From Mesostigma viride (taxonomy: Eukaryota; Streptophyta; Mesostigmatophyceae; Mesostigmatales; Mesostigmataceae), in NCBI GenBank assembly GCA_009746045.1, contig RPFO01000299.1:2257850-2305349 (forward strand): a stretch of DNA of 47,500 nt, given 5' to 3'. Below, piece by piece: positions 1 through 10,000 of the stretch (positions within the stretch are counted from its first letter, which is position 1; every line of letters starts with the position of its first letter). Position numbers and translations under genes: made by a program. The notes below the pieces were generated by a model. That model made no database searches. It saw only the letters and a list, made by a program, of their open reading frames with translations, and was not told the DNA's origin.

Positions 1-36
1 TTATGAATTTTTTTGTTCGTTTTTTCCCTGAAAAAG

Positions 37-717
37 ATGGAGTCCGAGATCGTGAATGAAGTCTACGGAAGCGTCCTTCAAAACGTTTTCAAACAAGTTC
101 GCTTTCTGTCGCGTGTCATATTCGAGGAAGTTCGAGTCGCGCAGGAGAGGACAGGCCGCCACTTGGCCGTTTTATTGGCGTTTGATTCGTTCAGCCAAAT
201 GGAGAGAATTATGTACGCCCAGCTAGCTGATATGAACTTCTGTATTCAAGAGGGTTTTTTCAGACCACAGATGGATCTAAGAGTGCCCATAGACCCAAGG
301 ACGGAGTTCCGCCTTTTGGTGTCGTTCATTACAAAGGGGCCAAAGATAGAGTTGGGGGAAGAGGAAGGGGCTCAGCTTGGGTGCACCTACGGGCGCGCAT
401 TTTACCCGAATGTTACGCATTCTCTGCGCGTGAGGGCTGATGCATGTGTAGGGGCAGTACCCCTCAACATGAACTTTTTCTTGCTCTCTGACCCGATCGT
501 GAGGGATGGGGATCGCATGCGTAGTACGCGAAAGTGCTCCAAGGAGGGGTGTGGGTGCGAAACAGGACCTCATATCAAGTGGTGTAGAGGATGTAGGGAT
601 GCCAGATATTGCAGTGAGGAGTGCCAGCGTGCGGACTGGAGTAGGCATAAGGATAGATGCGAACGTCTGAGGCAAGCGAGGGAGGTGCTGGCAGGGGTGA
701 AGTGGGGGTTAACGTGA
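37..717 (+). CDS. MYND-type zinc finger protein
   Basis: The reading frame from the ATG at 37 gives about 226 residues. The last ~50 residues hold a MYND finger: a first Cys cluster, then WCRGC, ARYCSEEC, and the closing ADWSRHKDRC. The spacing C-x2-C-x4-C-x3-C-x6-H-x3-C is textbook. MYND fingers bind two zincs and usually act in protein-protein contacts (known of the family). The ~170 residues before it match nothing I recognise. The frame is open upstream of the ATG but only from a TTG, and the ATG directly follows a pyrimidine tract ending in AAG, so a splice site may abut the start. The next gene lies ~175 bases downstream on the same strand. A donor-like gag/gtgctgg near 684 could alternatively join it to 893-1093. 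Confidence 0.8.
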   Translation: MESEIVNEVYGSVLQNVFKQVRFLSRVIFEEVRVAQERTGRHLAVLLAFDSFSQMERIMYAQLADMNFCIQEGFFRPQMDLRVPIDPRTEFRLLVSFITKGPKIELGEEEGAQLGCTYGRAFYPNVTHSLRVRADACVGAVPLNMNFFLLSDPIVRDGDRMRSTRKCSKEGCGCETGPHIKWCRGCRDARYCSEECQRADWSRHKDRCERLRQAREVLAGVKWGLT

Positions 718-892
718 CGACGATACTGGATAAAACTATGGGGTCTGATGTCGACTTCTCCTTCAACTTCCACGACGGCTCTGCCTCTTAGAAAAACTTG
801 AAATGTAGAGTAATAACTTGTTTATATGATGTTATATTTAATGTTTAATGTTTAATGTTTATAACGTATCATTTTCCTCCTACGCGCAGGAA

Positions 893-1093
893 ATGGTGGA
901 GGTTAAGGAGAGTTTGGCCAAAAGGCAAAGGACCGACACACTTCGACATAATGGAAGGAGTCTTCCATTGTACATCAAAAAAATAGTCGAGGATTACTGG
1001 CTCGCTTCCGACTCGACTCCTCGTCCGAGTCCGGTGATACCGGACAGTGTCAAAGTCTGGAAGGTTTCAGCACATCAATCGCACATTGAATAG
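893..1093 (+). CDS. Small hypothetical protein or terminal exon
   Basis: A 66-codon frame starts at an ATG three bases after a good acceptor (tacgcgcag, ending at 889). It encodes a basic, Lys/Arg-rich start (KESLAKRQRT) and a short Trp/Tyr-bearing stretch (IVEDYWLAS). No domain is recognised. It could be a stand-alone small protein or the last exon of the MYND gene just upstream. Reality as a coding region is uncertain; it is listed because of its collinear position and acceptor context. The gap 718-892 holds an AT-rich stretch with a short ATGTTTA tandem repeat and no gene. Confidence 0.35.
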   Translation: MVEVKESLAKRQRTDTLRHNGRSLPLYIKKIVEDYWLASDSTPRPSPVIPDSVKVWKVSAHQSHIE

Positions 1094-1127
1094 ATAATGT
1101 TTTATCGCCATATTGCTGTTCGACAAG

Positions 1128-1147
1128 TTGCGCCTTGGGGCGTTTCT
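1128..1147 (+). repeat. Recurrent 20-base motif, copy a
   Basis: TTGCGCCTTGGGGCGTTTCT in the gap between the small ORF and the next gene. The core CGCC-TTGG-GGCG can form a perfect 4-bp stem. It is followed by AT-rich DNA with AATAAA-like strings (1174-1193), which could serve as polyadenylation signals. Confidence 0.7.
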
Positions 1148-1257
1148 TTGCGCCAAATTTAAACCTTCGTATTAATAAACAAGTACAATAAAAAAATTTC
1201 AAAACGTTTTTTGAATTTTATTTTCCGGGGCCGGTATGTTATCGTAACTTGTCGCAG

Positions 1258-2124
1258 ATGTCCGGTTCGACGGAAGATTCGTCCGATTCGTCTAGTCACC
1301 TCCTGATGGAGGATTGGCAACGACTTCAACAACACCAAGCGGTTGCCACTGTCATTCAGAGTGTTGCTCGCTCAATAGGGGCGCCGCGCAAGTGTGATGT
1401 GTCCACTTGCAAGAAAACCGCTCTCGGATTTGACTTGTATTGCCGAAAGCACGAAGAACATTCTCGTCACATCGAAAATGCCCTCAGTCGCGGACTTGGA
1501 ATGGCGGGCGCCCTCGGACCTGGATTGGCGGGGGGGGCCCTGCGACTTCGCCTGGACATGACTGTCGGAGAGGTCGTGGGTGTAAATTTTGATTTCACCA
1601 GGGGAGACGAGTACTTCCTTGAAGATTGGATAGTCAAAGACTCCGCGACAGGTGCGGACTTGGCAAAGGGAGGCTACGTTGCCGGCGCCCAAGAAAATGG
1701 TTGGAGTAGCTTGAGATGCTTTTTGATGACGACACCTTTTGCCGACTCGCGTGACACGGATGTAAGCGAACTTTATCGGCGTATGTGTTTTGCACTCGCC
1801 GACATTCCGCTGATAACTCAACGAGAGTTCGATTTTCGCGTGGAAACAAAAGCCAAAGCGATTGTATCCGGCGTGAAGGCGATTGTGGAGGAGGAGCAGG
1901 ATTCTCTGTGTGCAGAGTATTTGGAGAGAGTGGCCCCGATGAAGACGAGGAGGTCCGAAATCTATCCTGACACCGGCAACAAGGAGGCAAAGTTGGTGGC
2001 CGCCAAAGAAGAGATGTTCGCTCGTGTCGATGAAATGGCGGCGAAAGAGGTTCCGAGAGTTCGCTCGATCGGTTGTTGCAAAACCTGCAGAGAGTGGAAC
2101 GAGTCGCGGGACAGTCTATATTGA
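1258..2124 (+). CDS. CX4CX10CX2H finger protein A
   Basis: A 288-residue frame. I chose the ATG at 1258 because CAG immediately precedes it in a splice-acceptor-like context that is shared with the paralogue at 2405. Near residues 46-66 there is Cys-x4-Cys-x10-Cys-x2-His (KCDVSTC ... LYCRKHEEH), recalling small fingers of WRKY19-like or EsV-1-7-type proteins. The x10 spacing is shorter than in EsV-1-7, so I do not assign it. A second Cys pair (CCKTC) lies near the C-terminus. The middle is mixed alpha/beta-looking with acidic helices (IVEEEQDSLCAEYLERV). Function unknown. It is collinear with 2405-3097, which has the identical finger spacing, so the two look like tandem paralogues. Confidence 0.65.
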   Translation: MSGSTEDSSDSSSHLLMEDWQRLQQHQAVATVIQSVARSIGAPRKCDVSTCKKTALGFDLYCRKHEEHSRHIENALSRGLGMAGALGPGLAGGALRLRLDMTVGEVVGVNFDFTRGDEYFLEDWIVKDSATGADLAKGGYVAGAQENGWSSLRCFLMTTPFADSRDTDVSELYRRMCFALADIPLITQREFDFRVETKAKAIVSGVKAIVEEEQDSLCAEYLERVAPMKTRRSEIYPDTGNKEAKLVAAKEEMFARVDEMAAKEVPRVRSIGCCKTCREWNESRDSLY

Positions 2125-2130
2125 TATGAG

Positions 2131-2150
2131 TTGCGCCCGCCGGCGTTTCT
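2131..2150 (+). repeat. Recurrent 20-base motif, copy b
   Basis: TTGCGCCCGCCGGCGTTTCT begins six bases after the stop codon of the gene at 1258-2124. Core CGCC-CGCC-GGCG: perfect 4-bp stem possible. Confidence 0.7.
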
Positions 2151-2270
2151 CTGGTCTTGAATGCCCCCCCTCTACATACACATTATATTGTCTGGACATT
2201 CGTATGTAGTGACAATCGTAGTCGATGTGATTGCCATTCGTTTGTACGTAGAAAGTGGTTGTTGAGGAAG

Positions 2271-2290
2271 TTGCGCCCCAGGGCGTTTCT
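2271..2290 (+). repeat. Recurrent 20-base motif, copy c
   Basis: TTGCGCCCCAGGGCGTTTCT in the gap before the gene at 2405. Core CGCC-CCAG-GGCG can pair perfectly. An AT-rich stretch containing TTAATAAATG follows near 2340. Confidence 0.7.
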
Positions 2291-2404
2291 TTGTTGCATT
2301 TTCTTCAAATTTTAGCTCGCATAAATAGATGAAGATGACTTAATAAATGCCAGTTTTTTTTAATAATATAAACTACTCGCGGCCGGTATGTTCTGGTTTC
2401 GCAG

Positions 2405-3097
2405 ATGTCCAGTCTGACGGTCGACATAAGGGGACGTCCATATCAGGACGCTGTTTTCCGGATTTTTGAGAAGGATCCCGAAAAGAAGTGCCGGGATAGG
2501 AAATGTAAAAAGCTGTCAATTACCGACATGGGTCTGTGTGGGGAACACATCGTAGCTTTTGGAAAGGACATGATTTCCCGTCATTTGCAACAATACGTTG
2601 ACAACAATTGTGTGGGAGGGGCGCAGATGGACGTCCTTCTTGAGGATGGAGTGGACGGAGCCAAAAGGGCTGTAATTCGGCTGTCGGAAATGGATGATGA
2701 CAAAGAGGACGTGAACATTCGCCTTAAGAGGCACGACGATAACACGGCCGATTGTGTGTTTGGGTCTCGAGGAGTGGCGGATGAGAGGCAGGTCTTCCAT
2801 GATGCCGCGGAGAAGGTGGTGGAATGGATGATGGGTTGGTCAAATCTTGACGTTCGCATATTCAACCGTCTGACGTCTGATTTCCTTCTCCGGGGAAGTT
2901 TCAAGATGGTTGACCGTGCAAGGCAGTCCAGGAACCAGGTATCCGTTTCCATGGCCAGTCCGATCGCACGCATGATTGAGGGGGCCCTCTTCCGCGCAAC
3001 CTTGCCTCGAGATTTCGAAAATACCGTGAAGGGCTCGACCGAAAATCAGCAGCGATTTCCCATTCGCGAACCACTTATGGGTCGACGGAGGTGGTAA
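2405..3097 (+). CDS. CX4CX10CX2H finger protein B
   Basis: A 230-residue frame starting at an ATG directly preceded by tttcgcag. Residues ~29-47 (KCRDRKC ... GLCGEH) repeat exactly the C-x4-C-x10-C-x2-H spacing of the upstream gene, and the same GGCCGGTATGTT string sits a little before both starts. The rest is divergent: a central acidic/basic region (SEMDDDKEDVNIRLKR) and a C-terminal basic tail. Together with 1258-2124 it forms a tandem pair. A nucleic-acid or protein-binding role is an inference from the putative zinc site only. Confidence 0.62.
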   Translation: MSSLTVDIRGRPYQDAVFRIFEKDPEKKCRDRKCKKLSITDMGLCGEHIVAFGKDMISRHLQQYVDNNCVGGAQMDVLLEDGVDGAKRAVIRLSEMDDDKEDVNIRLKRHDDNTADCVFGSRGVADERQVFHDAAEKVVEWMMGWSNLDVRIFNRLTSDFLLRGSFKMVDRARQSRNQVSVSMASPIARMIEGALFRATLPRDFENTVKGSTENQQRFPIREPLMGRRRW

Positions 3098-3179
3098 CGG
3101 AATTTTTTTGCATTTCCTTGCCAATTGATTCTTTATGAGGGACATAGAGTTGTTTGTATAGAGAGTGAATTGACGAAAG

Positions 3180-3199
3180 TTGCGACGGCGGTCGCATCT
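3180..3199 (+). repeat. Recurrent 20-base motif, copy d
   Basis: TTGCGACGGCGGTCGCATCT downstream of the stop at 3097. Core CGAC-GGCG-GTCG pairs perfectly, with A-T in place of the C-G of copies a-c at the third stem position. Confidence 0.65.
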
Positions 3200-3292
3200 T
3201 TTAGTGCGTCGTTCTCTTGTTATGAATCTCTGTTCATTCTGAATTATAACGTTGTTTGTACCTTGACATAATGATGCATTTTTTGTATTGAG

Positions 3293-3312
3293 TTGCGACG
3301 TGGGGCGCATCT
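3293..3312 (+). repeat. Recurrent 20-base motif, copy e
   Basis: TTGCGACGTGGGGCGCATCT, ~50 bases before the start of the large gene at 3361. The stem would contain one A-G mismatch. Confidence 0.65.
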
Positions 3313-3360
3313 TCCTGCTGACTCGTATGTTTTTTCCAATTTTTTTGTTTTGTGTTGCAG

Positions 3361-4035
3361 ATGGAAAAGGGCGGCCCTACATCGCAGGTGGTCGGCGACT
3401 CTCCCCCTAGGGGGGAAGGGTCAGAAGGGCAACCAGTTCAGGCCCAAGGCGCCTCCCCACAACAGCCTCCTCACAAGCGTGCAAGGGAGGGCACGCCGCC
3501 CCCAATGGTGGAATCTGGTGTCAGCTTTGCCGCGGTCACTGGGAAGGATGAGTACCACGGTGGTCTTGAGATGGTGGACGATCCGGTTAAGCGGATTCAG
3601 ATTGAGCGGTTTGAGCGACTCGCGAATGGCACTCGTGAACAGCAATTCGCGCTGTACCAAGACATCCTTAATGACAAACCTGAAGTCGCCAAGGTGCCTT
3701 ATACCTCCAAGCGCACATTCATGCCTCGTTTCGAAACCCTGCTCCAGCAGGAGCTAAGGTTGCGTCGGTTGGCTCAGAATGCGCCAGAGACAGTAGCCGC
3801 CGCGCCCTCCCATGCCGCGCCTGCCGCAGTAGCCCAAAAGAGGGGGGAGAGTGTGCACGAGTCGGCCGCAGTGCCCTCAACCGCAAGGGATCCCCCCGCG
3901 ACTTCCAAGCCGGTCGCGACGGGCGATATGCCCCCGCCGCGGCAGAGGGGAAGGGGGAAGGGGGTCGATGGAGGGGAAGTCCTCGATGTTTTCGATATGA
4001 CGCTGGGCAATTTGGAAGGTGGCGGGCCGATCTTC
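3361..4035 (+). CDS. Exon 1 of the large gene
   Basis: 225 codons from an ATG abutting tgttgcag. The N-terminal half is Pro/Gln/Gly-rich and looks disordered. Residues ~75-135 (VKRIQIERFERLANGTREQ onward) look helical. The tail is Ala/Pro-rich with a basic RQRGRGKG patch. The donor ttc/gtaagt at 4036 leaves the codon complete (phase 0); reading through would end at 4059. Confidence 0.55.
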
Positions 4036-7000
4036 GTAAGTCTCCGCCCATTAAATTGATGTCGTGAAATACAATACGCATTTTTTTGCAATATTCGCCA
4101 GACATGTCATTTCCGACAACTAAGCGGATTTTTACTTTCCGTTGAAATGTTCGCAGGGCCGGCAAGAGGATGTTGGTGCAAGAGAAGCCCGCTCAATGGC
4201 GGGAAGCACCCAGGTACATGAGTGCGTCAGATTCCTCTCCGGTTTACTTGTATTGAAAAGGTTTGCGTGCGTATATCCTTGTTTATTTTTGTAGTAATTT
4301 TTTTCTTGTGAATGGACAATCGCGTTTGCTATTTTTACAGGGAAGTCCGTTCGAGCAGCAAGAGGGCGGTGACAGGAGGGGAAGTGGATCTTACGGTGGT
4401 TCCACTGCAGAGGGGGGAAGGGTAAGTTACCGTTGACTTAGTAATCGAAAGTTTAGGTTCGTCCTCAATGGACAGAGTTACGACGGCCGGCGTTTCTTAC
4501 ACTTTTCTTACATTAAAAATCTTCCGTTGATAATGTTCTTGCAGGAAGCCGGTCGTCAGGGTGGGGCAAATCTCCAGGGAGAGGGGGCTATCGCTGTCGG
4601 TGAGCCTGTGTCAGAGGGCGCGGGTGGAAGCGACGGCGATACTGCGAAAATGACACGCTTTAAGGAGCAAGCGGATGCTTATCAACTGAAGAAGTTGGCA
4701 AAGTGGGTTGTGGCCGAGGTGAGAACGGAAACAGCCCCACCTGAGGTACGGAACCAGATGATGACTCTCCATCAAGTCGCTGAGTTGATCGTGAAGAATG
4801 CGTGCCGGCCCGATGGCGCCACACAGCCTGAGGAATCCCGAGCGCCAAGGCCTTGATAAAGTGGATGCAGGAGAACCTGTTCGAGGGCAAAGGGAAGGAG
4901 AGGAAGTGTAAACTGTTGACGGTGACGGAGAAGGACGCCAAGACTCTGATCAAGATGTTGAAGGAACACGATGCCCGCCGGACAAGTCTCCGAAGATCGC
5001 GAAGGGGTCGAAGAAAGCGGCTGAAGCAGCAGCGGTTGAGGGGAATGAGGTAAGTCTACCTCTGTTGTGAGGGGGGCTTTGTTCTTGAGGTCCACGTTTC
5101 ATGTAGGTTGCGACGGCCGGCGTTTCTCAAGTGTGACACTTACTTCCTTTTGACTAACACTTACTTCCTTTCCTGATTTCGCATCGTTGAGGGAAATGAG
5201 CCAAGTGTACCTCTGTTGTGAGGGGGGCTCTGATCTTGAGGTTTAGGTTTCATCTAGGTTGCGACGGCCGGCGTTTCTCAAGTGTGACATTTACTTTATT
5301 CCTTTCGGTTATGCTTTCCTGATTTTTTCATATCATTGTTAAGGGGAACGAGGTAAGTATACCTCTGTTGTGAGGGGGGCTTTGATGTTGAGGTTCAGGT
5401 TTCATGTAGGTTGCGACGGCCGGCGTTTCTCAATCGACATTTACTTTATTCCTTTTGGTTATGCTTTCCTGATTTTTTCGCATCACTGCAGTACGTGCAG
5501 GCCGAGAGGGCGACCCACGCGGCCATCCTGTACTCAATCAGCCTCGACCAGCACGCGCGCCGCGAGAACATGAAAATAGATAGTACGTGGACTGCTGCCG
5601 TCGACGAACACCAGAAGGGACTCTCCGAAGCACTTGCGACCTACAAGGGGAAGGCGCTGAAGGGAAAGGGGAAAGGAAAGGAGGTGGAGGTTGCGGATGC
5701 TCCCGTGTCTCTGCTTGAGAAATGGGAGAAGTCCCCGGTGTCGCAGGATGATGATGACATCCTGGATGTGAACGATGAGATCGCGAAGGGCAAACGGTTA
5801 CGGAAGCAGCTTGCCGTTCAGCCTCGGGACCTCGATGAGATGTCCAAAGCCTTGGTGCATCGAAATCGGGTGTGGACAAGGAACCTGTTCGTGGGGCCTC
5901 AGAAGCTCCTCGCACGAGACTTGCATCTGTCTAGAGCCGAGCAGAACGCCACCATTTTTGCAAACTCGGAGTCCGACTACGGCCACGACAAGCTGGTGAT
6001 TCCTGTGTGGCGGTACTCGTTCCAGTTTTTGGCTGACCGGTGCCCCAACACTTTTCATGACTGGATGAAAAAGGAAGGCACCCAGCGTCAGCTCGCGCAA
6101 CTCTTCGGGGAGATGGGGGGGGCACGGACAATGAAGGCTGGCTACGCTCGCGCAATGACTGACGAAGAAATTGATATCTACCTGCGAACGAGCTCGGCCA
6201 AGGGAATGGCCGAAGCTGCTTCCACCGCGGTTCTGACAGGACGGGCCGATTTGCTGGACGATCTTAAGCCCGTGGACGTGAGAAAGGCCGCGCTTTTGGA
6301 CAGTTTGTGCAAGTCCGCCTGGGAGATGGCTCCATTCGAGAAGAAGCCACCGTTGCCGCCAGCCATTTGCGGCTTTCTCGTGCTGGACGGGAACCACTTT
6401 ACCACACTCATCAAATCGGTGAAATTCGAACTGGTCACCGACAATATGACGGTGGACCAAAGATCTGTGTGGTACCAGGCAATGCTGAATGGTTTCATGA
6501 AGGCGGAAAAGCTCAGGGTCGTTGCGCGGGGAGGGAAGGAGCAGGAGGTCACGAAGACCGTGGCCGCGGCGAAGCTGGAGGAGTGGGCAACTGATTGGAC
6601 GAATTTCGGGGGGGTGGACGTGCAGATGCTCAAGGGTGAGACCATCCTGCCGACCTGGTGGCAGATCCGTGAACAGAAGGTAAGCCAGGTTGCGACCGCC
6701 GGCGTTTCTATAAGTGGTTTTCTTGTGTTAATTTCAGTATGCCATTAGTTCGGTCAAGATGCGACCGCCGGCGTTTCTATAAGGGGTTTTCATGTTCCAC
6801 CTTAGCATGCCATATTTTGGTCAAGATGCGACCGCCGGCGTTTCTTTCAGTCGTATTCTTGTTCTCAGTTGAGTTGTGCTTATTTGGGAGGACTGTCGAT
6901 GTGTCTCTGCGCGTTGTTGCCCTACGGGGATGCAGGTTACCGAACAAGTCGGCAAGATGATCGAAGTTGTCAGGCAGCTCGGGAACGCCATGAACGCCGA

Positions 7001-10000
7001 GGACACAGCCCAAGCCAAGGCAACGTGGGGCTCAGCGCTGGGGGATGTGCACCGGGCCTACCAGGCATATGGACCCGTCAAGAGAGGGAAGGGCGTGTCT
7101 CTCCCAACTCCTCTGTACGGCAAGATCTGGGCGATTGTGAAGCCCTTTTGGCAGAAAGGAGAGCAAGCCAAGGCCGAAGGGGACGGCGCAGGCGACAAGG
7201 CAGGAGGGGCTGAAGAGACGGACAAGTGGGGGCCGGACCAGAAGAACTTCATGCAGCGCTGGCTGTTCTGGTGTGAGGACCCTTTGAAGCCCGCTGTCGA
7301 CGGCAAGCCGGCGATCGCACAGGATATCGCGGCTCGGCAAGACTTCCTTGACACGCGCCCTAAAGACAAGGCGCACGAACTGTCCATTTTCACCGCGCAT
7401 CGGGAACTTGCGAGTTTCCAGTACTTCGACAGCCTGATCCAAGCGCCGATCATGTCCTGTGAGGCCCCTCCCAGCAACCTGATAAAAATAATGGAAGTCG
7501 CCAAGAATTTGATAGAGGCGGCAAAGCAATTCGCCCACATCAAGTTCCTGGAGAACCCCGAGCTGATGGCCGCTTGCAAACAACTAAACGGGACTTTCGA
7601 CCCCGTATTGGTGAGGGAGCACGTGTTTGGCGTGAAGCTGAAGGGCACCTTCGCCACGGACCTCGACAAGTTCATCGCCGACTGCCGCCTGACCAGAGAC
7701 TTTTGGCGGGTGGTCGTCACGGCCATGAGGGCGATCATTCTCACGCTGAGGGACCTTCCGCCGGCTAAAAGGAAAGTGGTCGACCAGAAGGACTGGAAGT
7801 TCCCGAGAGGGCTGCTCGCTTCCCACCCCCGTCATTTGTATGACGATTTGGGGGTGAAGACCAAACATCTGCTGGGTGTGCCACAGGAGGCGGCGGCGGA
7901 GGTCGAGAAGGAGGTCGAGGAGGCGGCGGAGGAGGGGACTACCAAGGCCAAGAAGGGGTGGAAGGAAAGGTTGGAAGCCTACAGCGATTGGAAGGGGGTG
8001 AGGATGGGATCCGACTGGATCGCATACAGGACAATGACATGGAAGGAAAACGAAAAAAGAAAGGATCTGGTGGTGACGAAGGTGGTGGACGAGTTGTGCG
8101 CGGGGAATTACAAAATTCCTCGGTCGCTGGAGGACCAGGCGTTTGCTGTGCTGGACCTGGCAGCTGACAGCAACGAGAAGTGGAGGAACCTGCGCAAGTG
8201 GGACGCAGACTGCATTCCGGAGGAGAGCAACATTCCCAAACCCTCCTCGCATTTGAGCCCGGTCGTGTGGGATGTGGTTGACAAGATGACCAACGCCCTT
8301 TTTAGGGGACCCTGCAGAGTTCTGCTGGTGTTCGGGGAGCCCGCCCATATCCGCCGGTGGAAGCGCCTGGTCCGCCTTATCAAATATTGGCTTGTTGAAG
8401 ATGGGTGGGAAGGCCTCAAATACTTTTCCGACGACGATTCTTCGTCTGATGAGGATGATGATTCGGAGAAGGGGGAAGAGGGGGAGGCGGATGAGGATGA
8501 GAAGGAGGAGGATGAGGAGGAGGAGGATGAGGAGGAGGAGGAGGACGAGGAGGACGAGGAGGACGAGGAGGACGAGGAGGAGGATATTGCTGAGGGGCAC
8601 CCGCCCGGGATGGGTGAGGGGCAGGCGGAGGGGGAGAAAGGGGATGGGGATGGGGAGATGGGAGGAGGGGGGAGGGGGAGAGGGACGGGGGAGGAGATGG
8701 AAGGGGAGGGAAAAAGCGCAGTCGGGGTGATGGAGGCTTGCGTGATGAGACAATGGGGGGGGATGAAGACAACAGGGGGGGAGGTAAGCGCCAGCGTGCT
8801 GGTGAAGGAGACTCGAGGCCTGTCGTTGGAAACGCCGGCGGGCGTATCTGTGACGAGGAGGGGGATCGCCAGCGGGAGGGAGGCTCGAGGCCTGTTACTG
8901 GAAACGCCGGCGGGCGTATCTGTGATGAGGAGGGGGATCGCCAGCAGGAAGGAGGCTCGCGGCCTGTTACTGGAAACGCCGGCGGGCGTATCTGTGATGA
9001 GGAGGGGGATCGCCAGCAGGAAGGAGGCTCGCAGCCTGTTACTGGAAACGCCGGCGGGCGTATCTGTGATGAGGATGGGGATCGCCAGCAGGAAGCAGGC
9101 TCGCGGCCTGTTACTGGTAGCGCCGGCGGGCGTTCCCGATTTACGGGAGGCGGTCGTGTCCGACAGATGGGAATGAGGCCTCGTCAGGATTCATGGGGAC
9201 CCCCGGTTGAGGGGACCCCCGCCCTCGCCTCGGTTTCTTTGGGTCTGGGTGACGATCCCGTACCGTCGTCAGGAAGGACGGTTGTGATGACTTTGCCCCC
9301 CCGCTCGACGGGGATGGAGCAATGCCCGAACACGATACTGCTGAATGAGGATGACGATCCGGAGCCGTCGGCTGACACGGATTTTGTTGCGAGCACCCCA
9401 CTGCAGAAGAGGGTATTGGAGGCTCGTAACGTGGAGGGTCCGCCGACAGTCTCAGGTGGAGGGCCGGCGTTTGCCGGATTGATGCGCCCGACTGAGGTGG
9501 TCGATGTTGAGGCGCCGCCAGGGACATCGACCGCACCGTTGACCGCATTGACGGATATCTTCGATCGACGAAGGATGCCCTTCCACGCTCCAACGGTACA
9601 TTCGGCCGGTAAATTTCATTTTCAATAAACGAGTTTTATAAGTACCTTAATATATTTCTACATAAGTTTTTTTGCATCAGTCCATGGCTTCATTGATTTC
9701 TCACACGACCCTTCCGTATTCATGTTAATTGGCATCTGTTTACGTGCAGGGAAAGGCGAAGAAGAAACTCCAGTTCGGTTTCCCCGTGGATCCGCGTCTG
9801 GGACTGTGTCCGGAGAGGCCGGCCGTGTTGTTGGCCAGGCCGCGGTCGGCGAACCAGTTGCACAACCGGGGGCGGGAGGGGCCTCCCTCCCACCCAACGC
9901 ACCAGCCCACGCACCAGCCTTACCGTGCGGTCAGCCAGAAAAAACGTACGAAGAGTTGATGGCAGAGGCGGCGGCTGCGCAGGGGCAGAAGGCAAAACGT

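Noticed and set aside
5035-5491. Three separate mini-introns in the tandem array
   Set aside because: Unit 2 has no GT donor, and units 1 and 2 lack AG at their ends; one long intron is simpler.
8392-8780. Arg/Met-rich and Pro-rich ORFs around the acidic run
   Set aside because: Other-frame and antisense readings of the GAG/GAT repeat that encodes the Asp/Glu tract.
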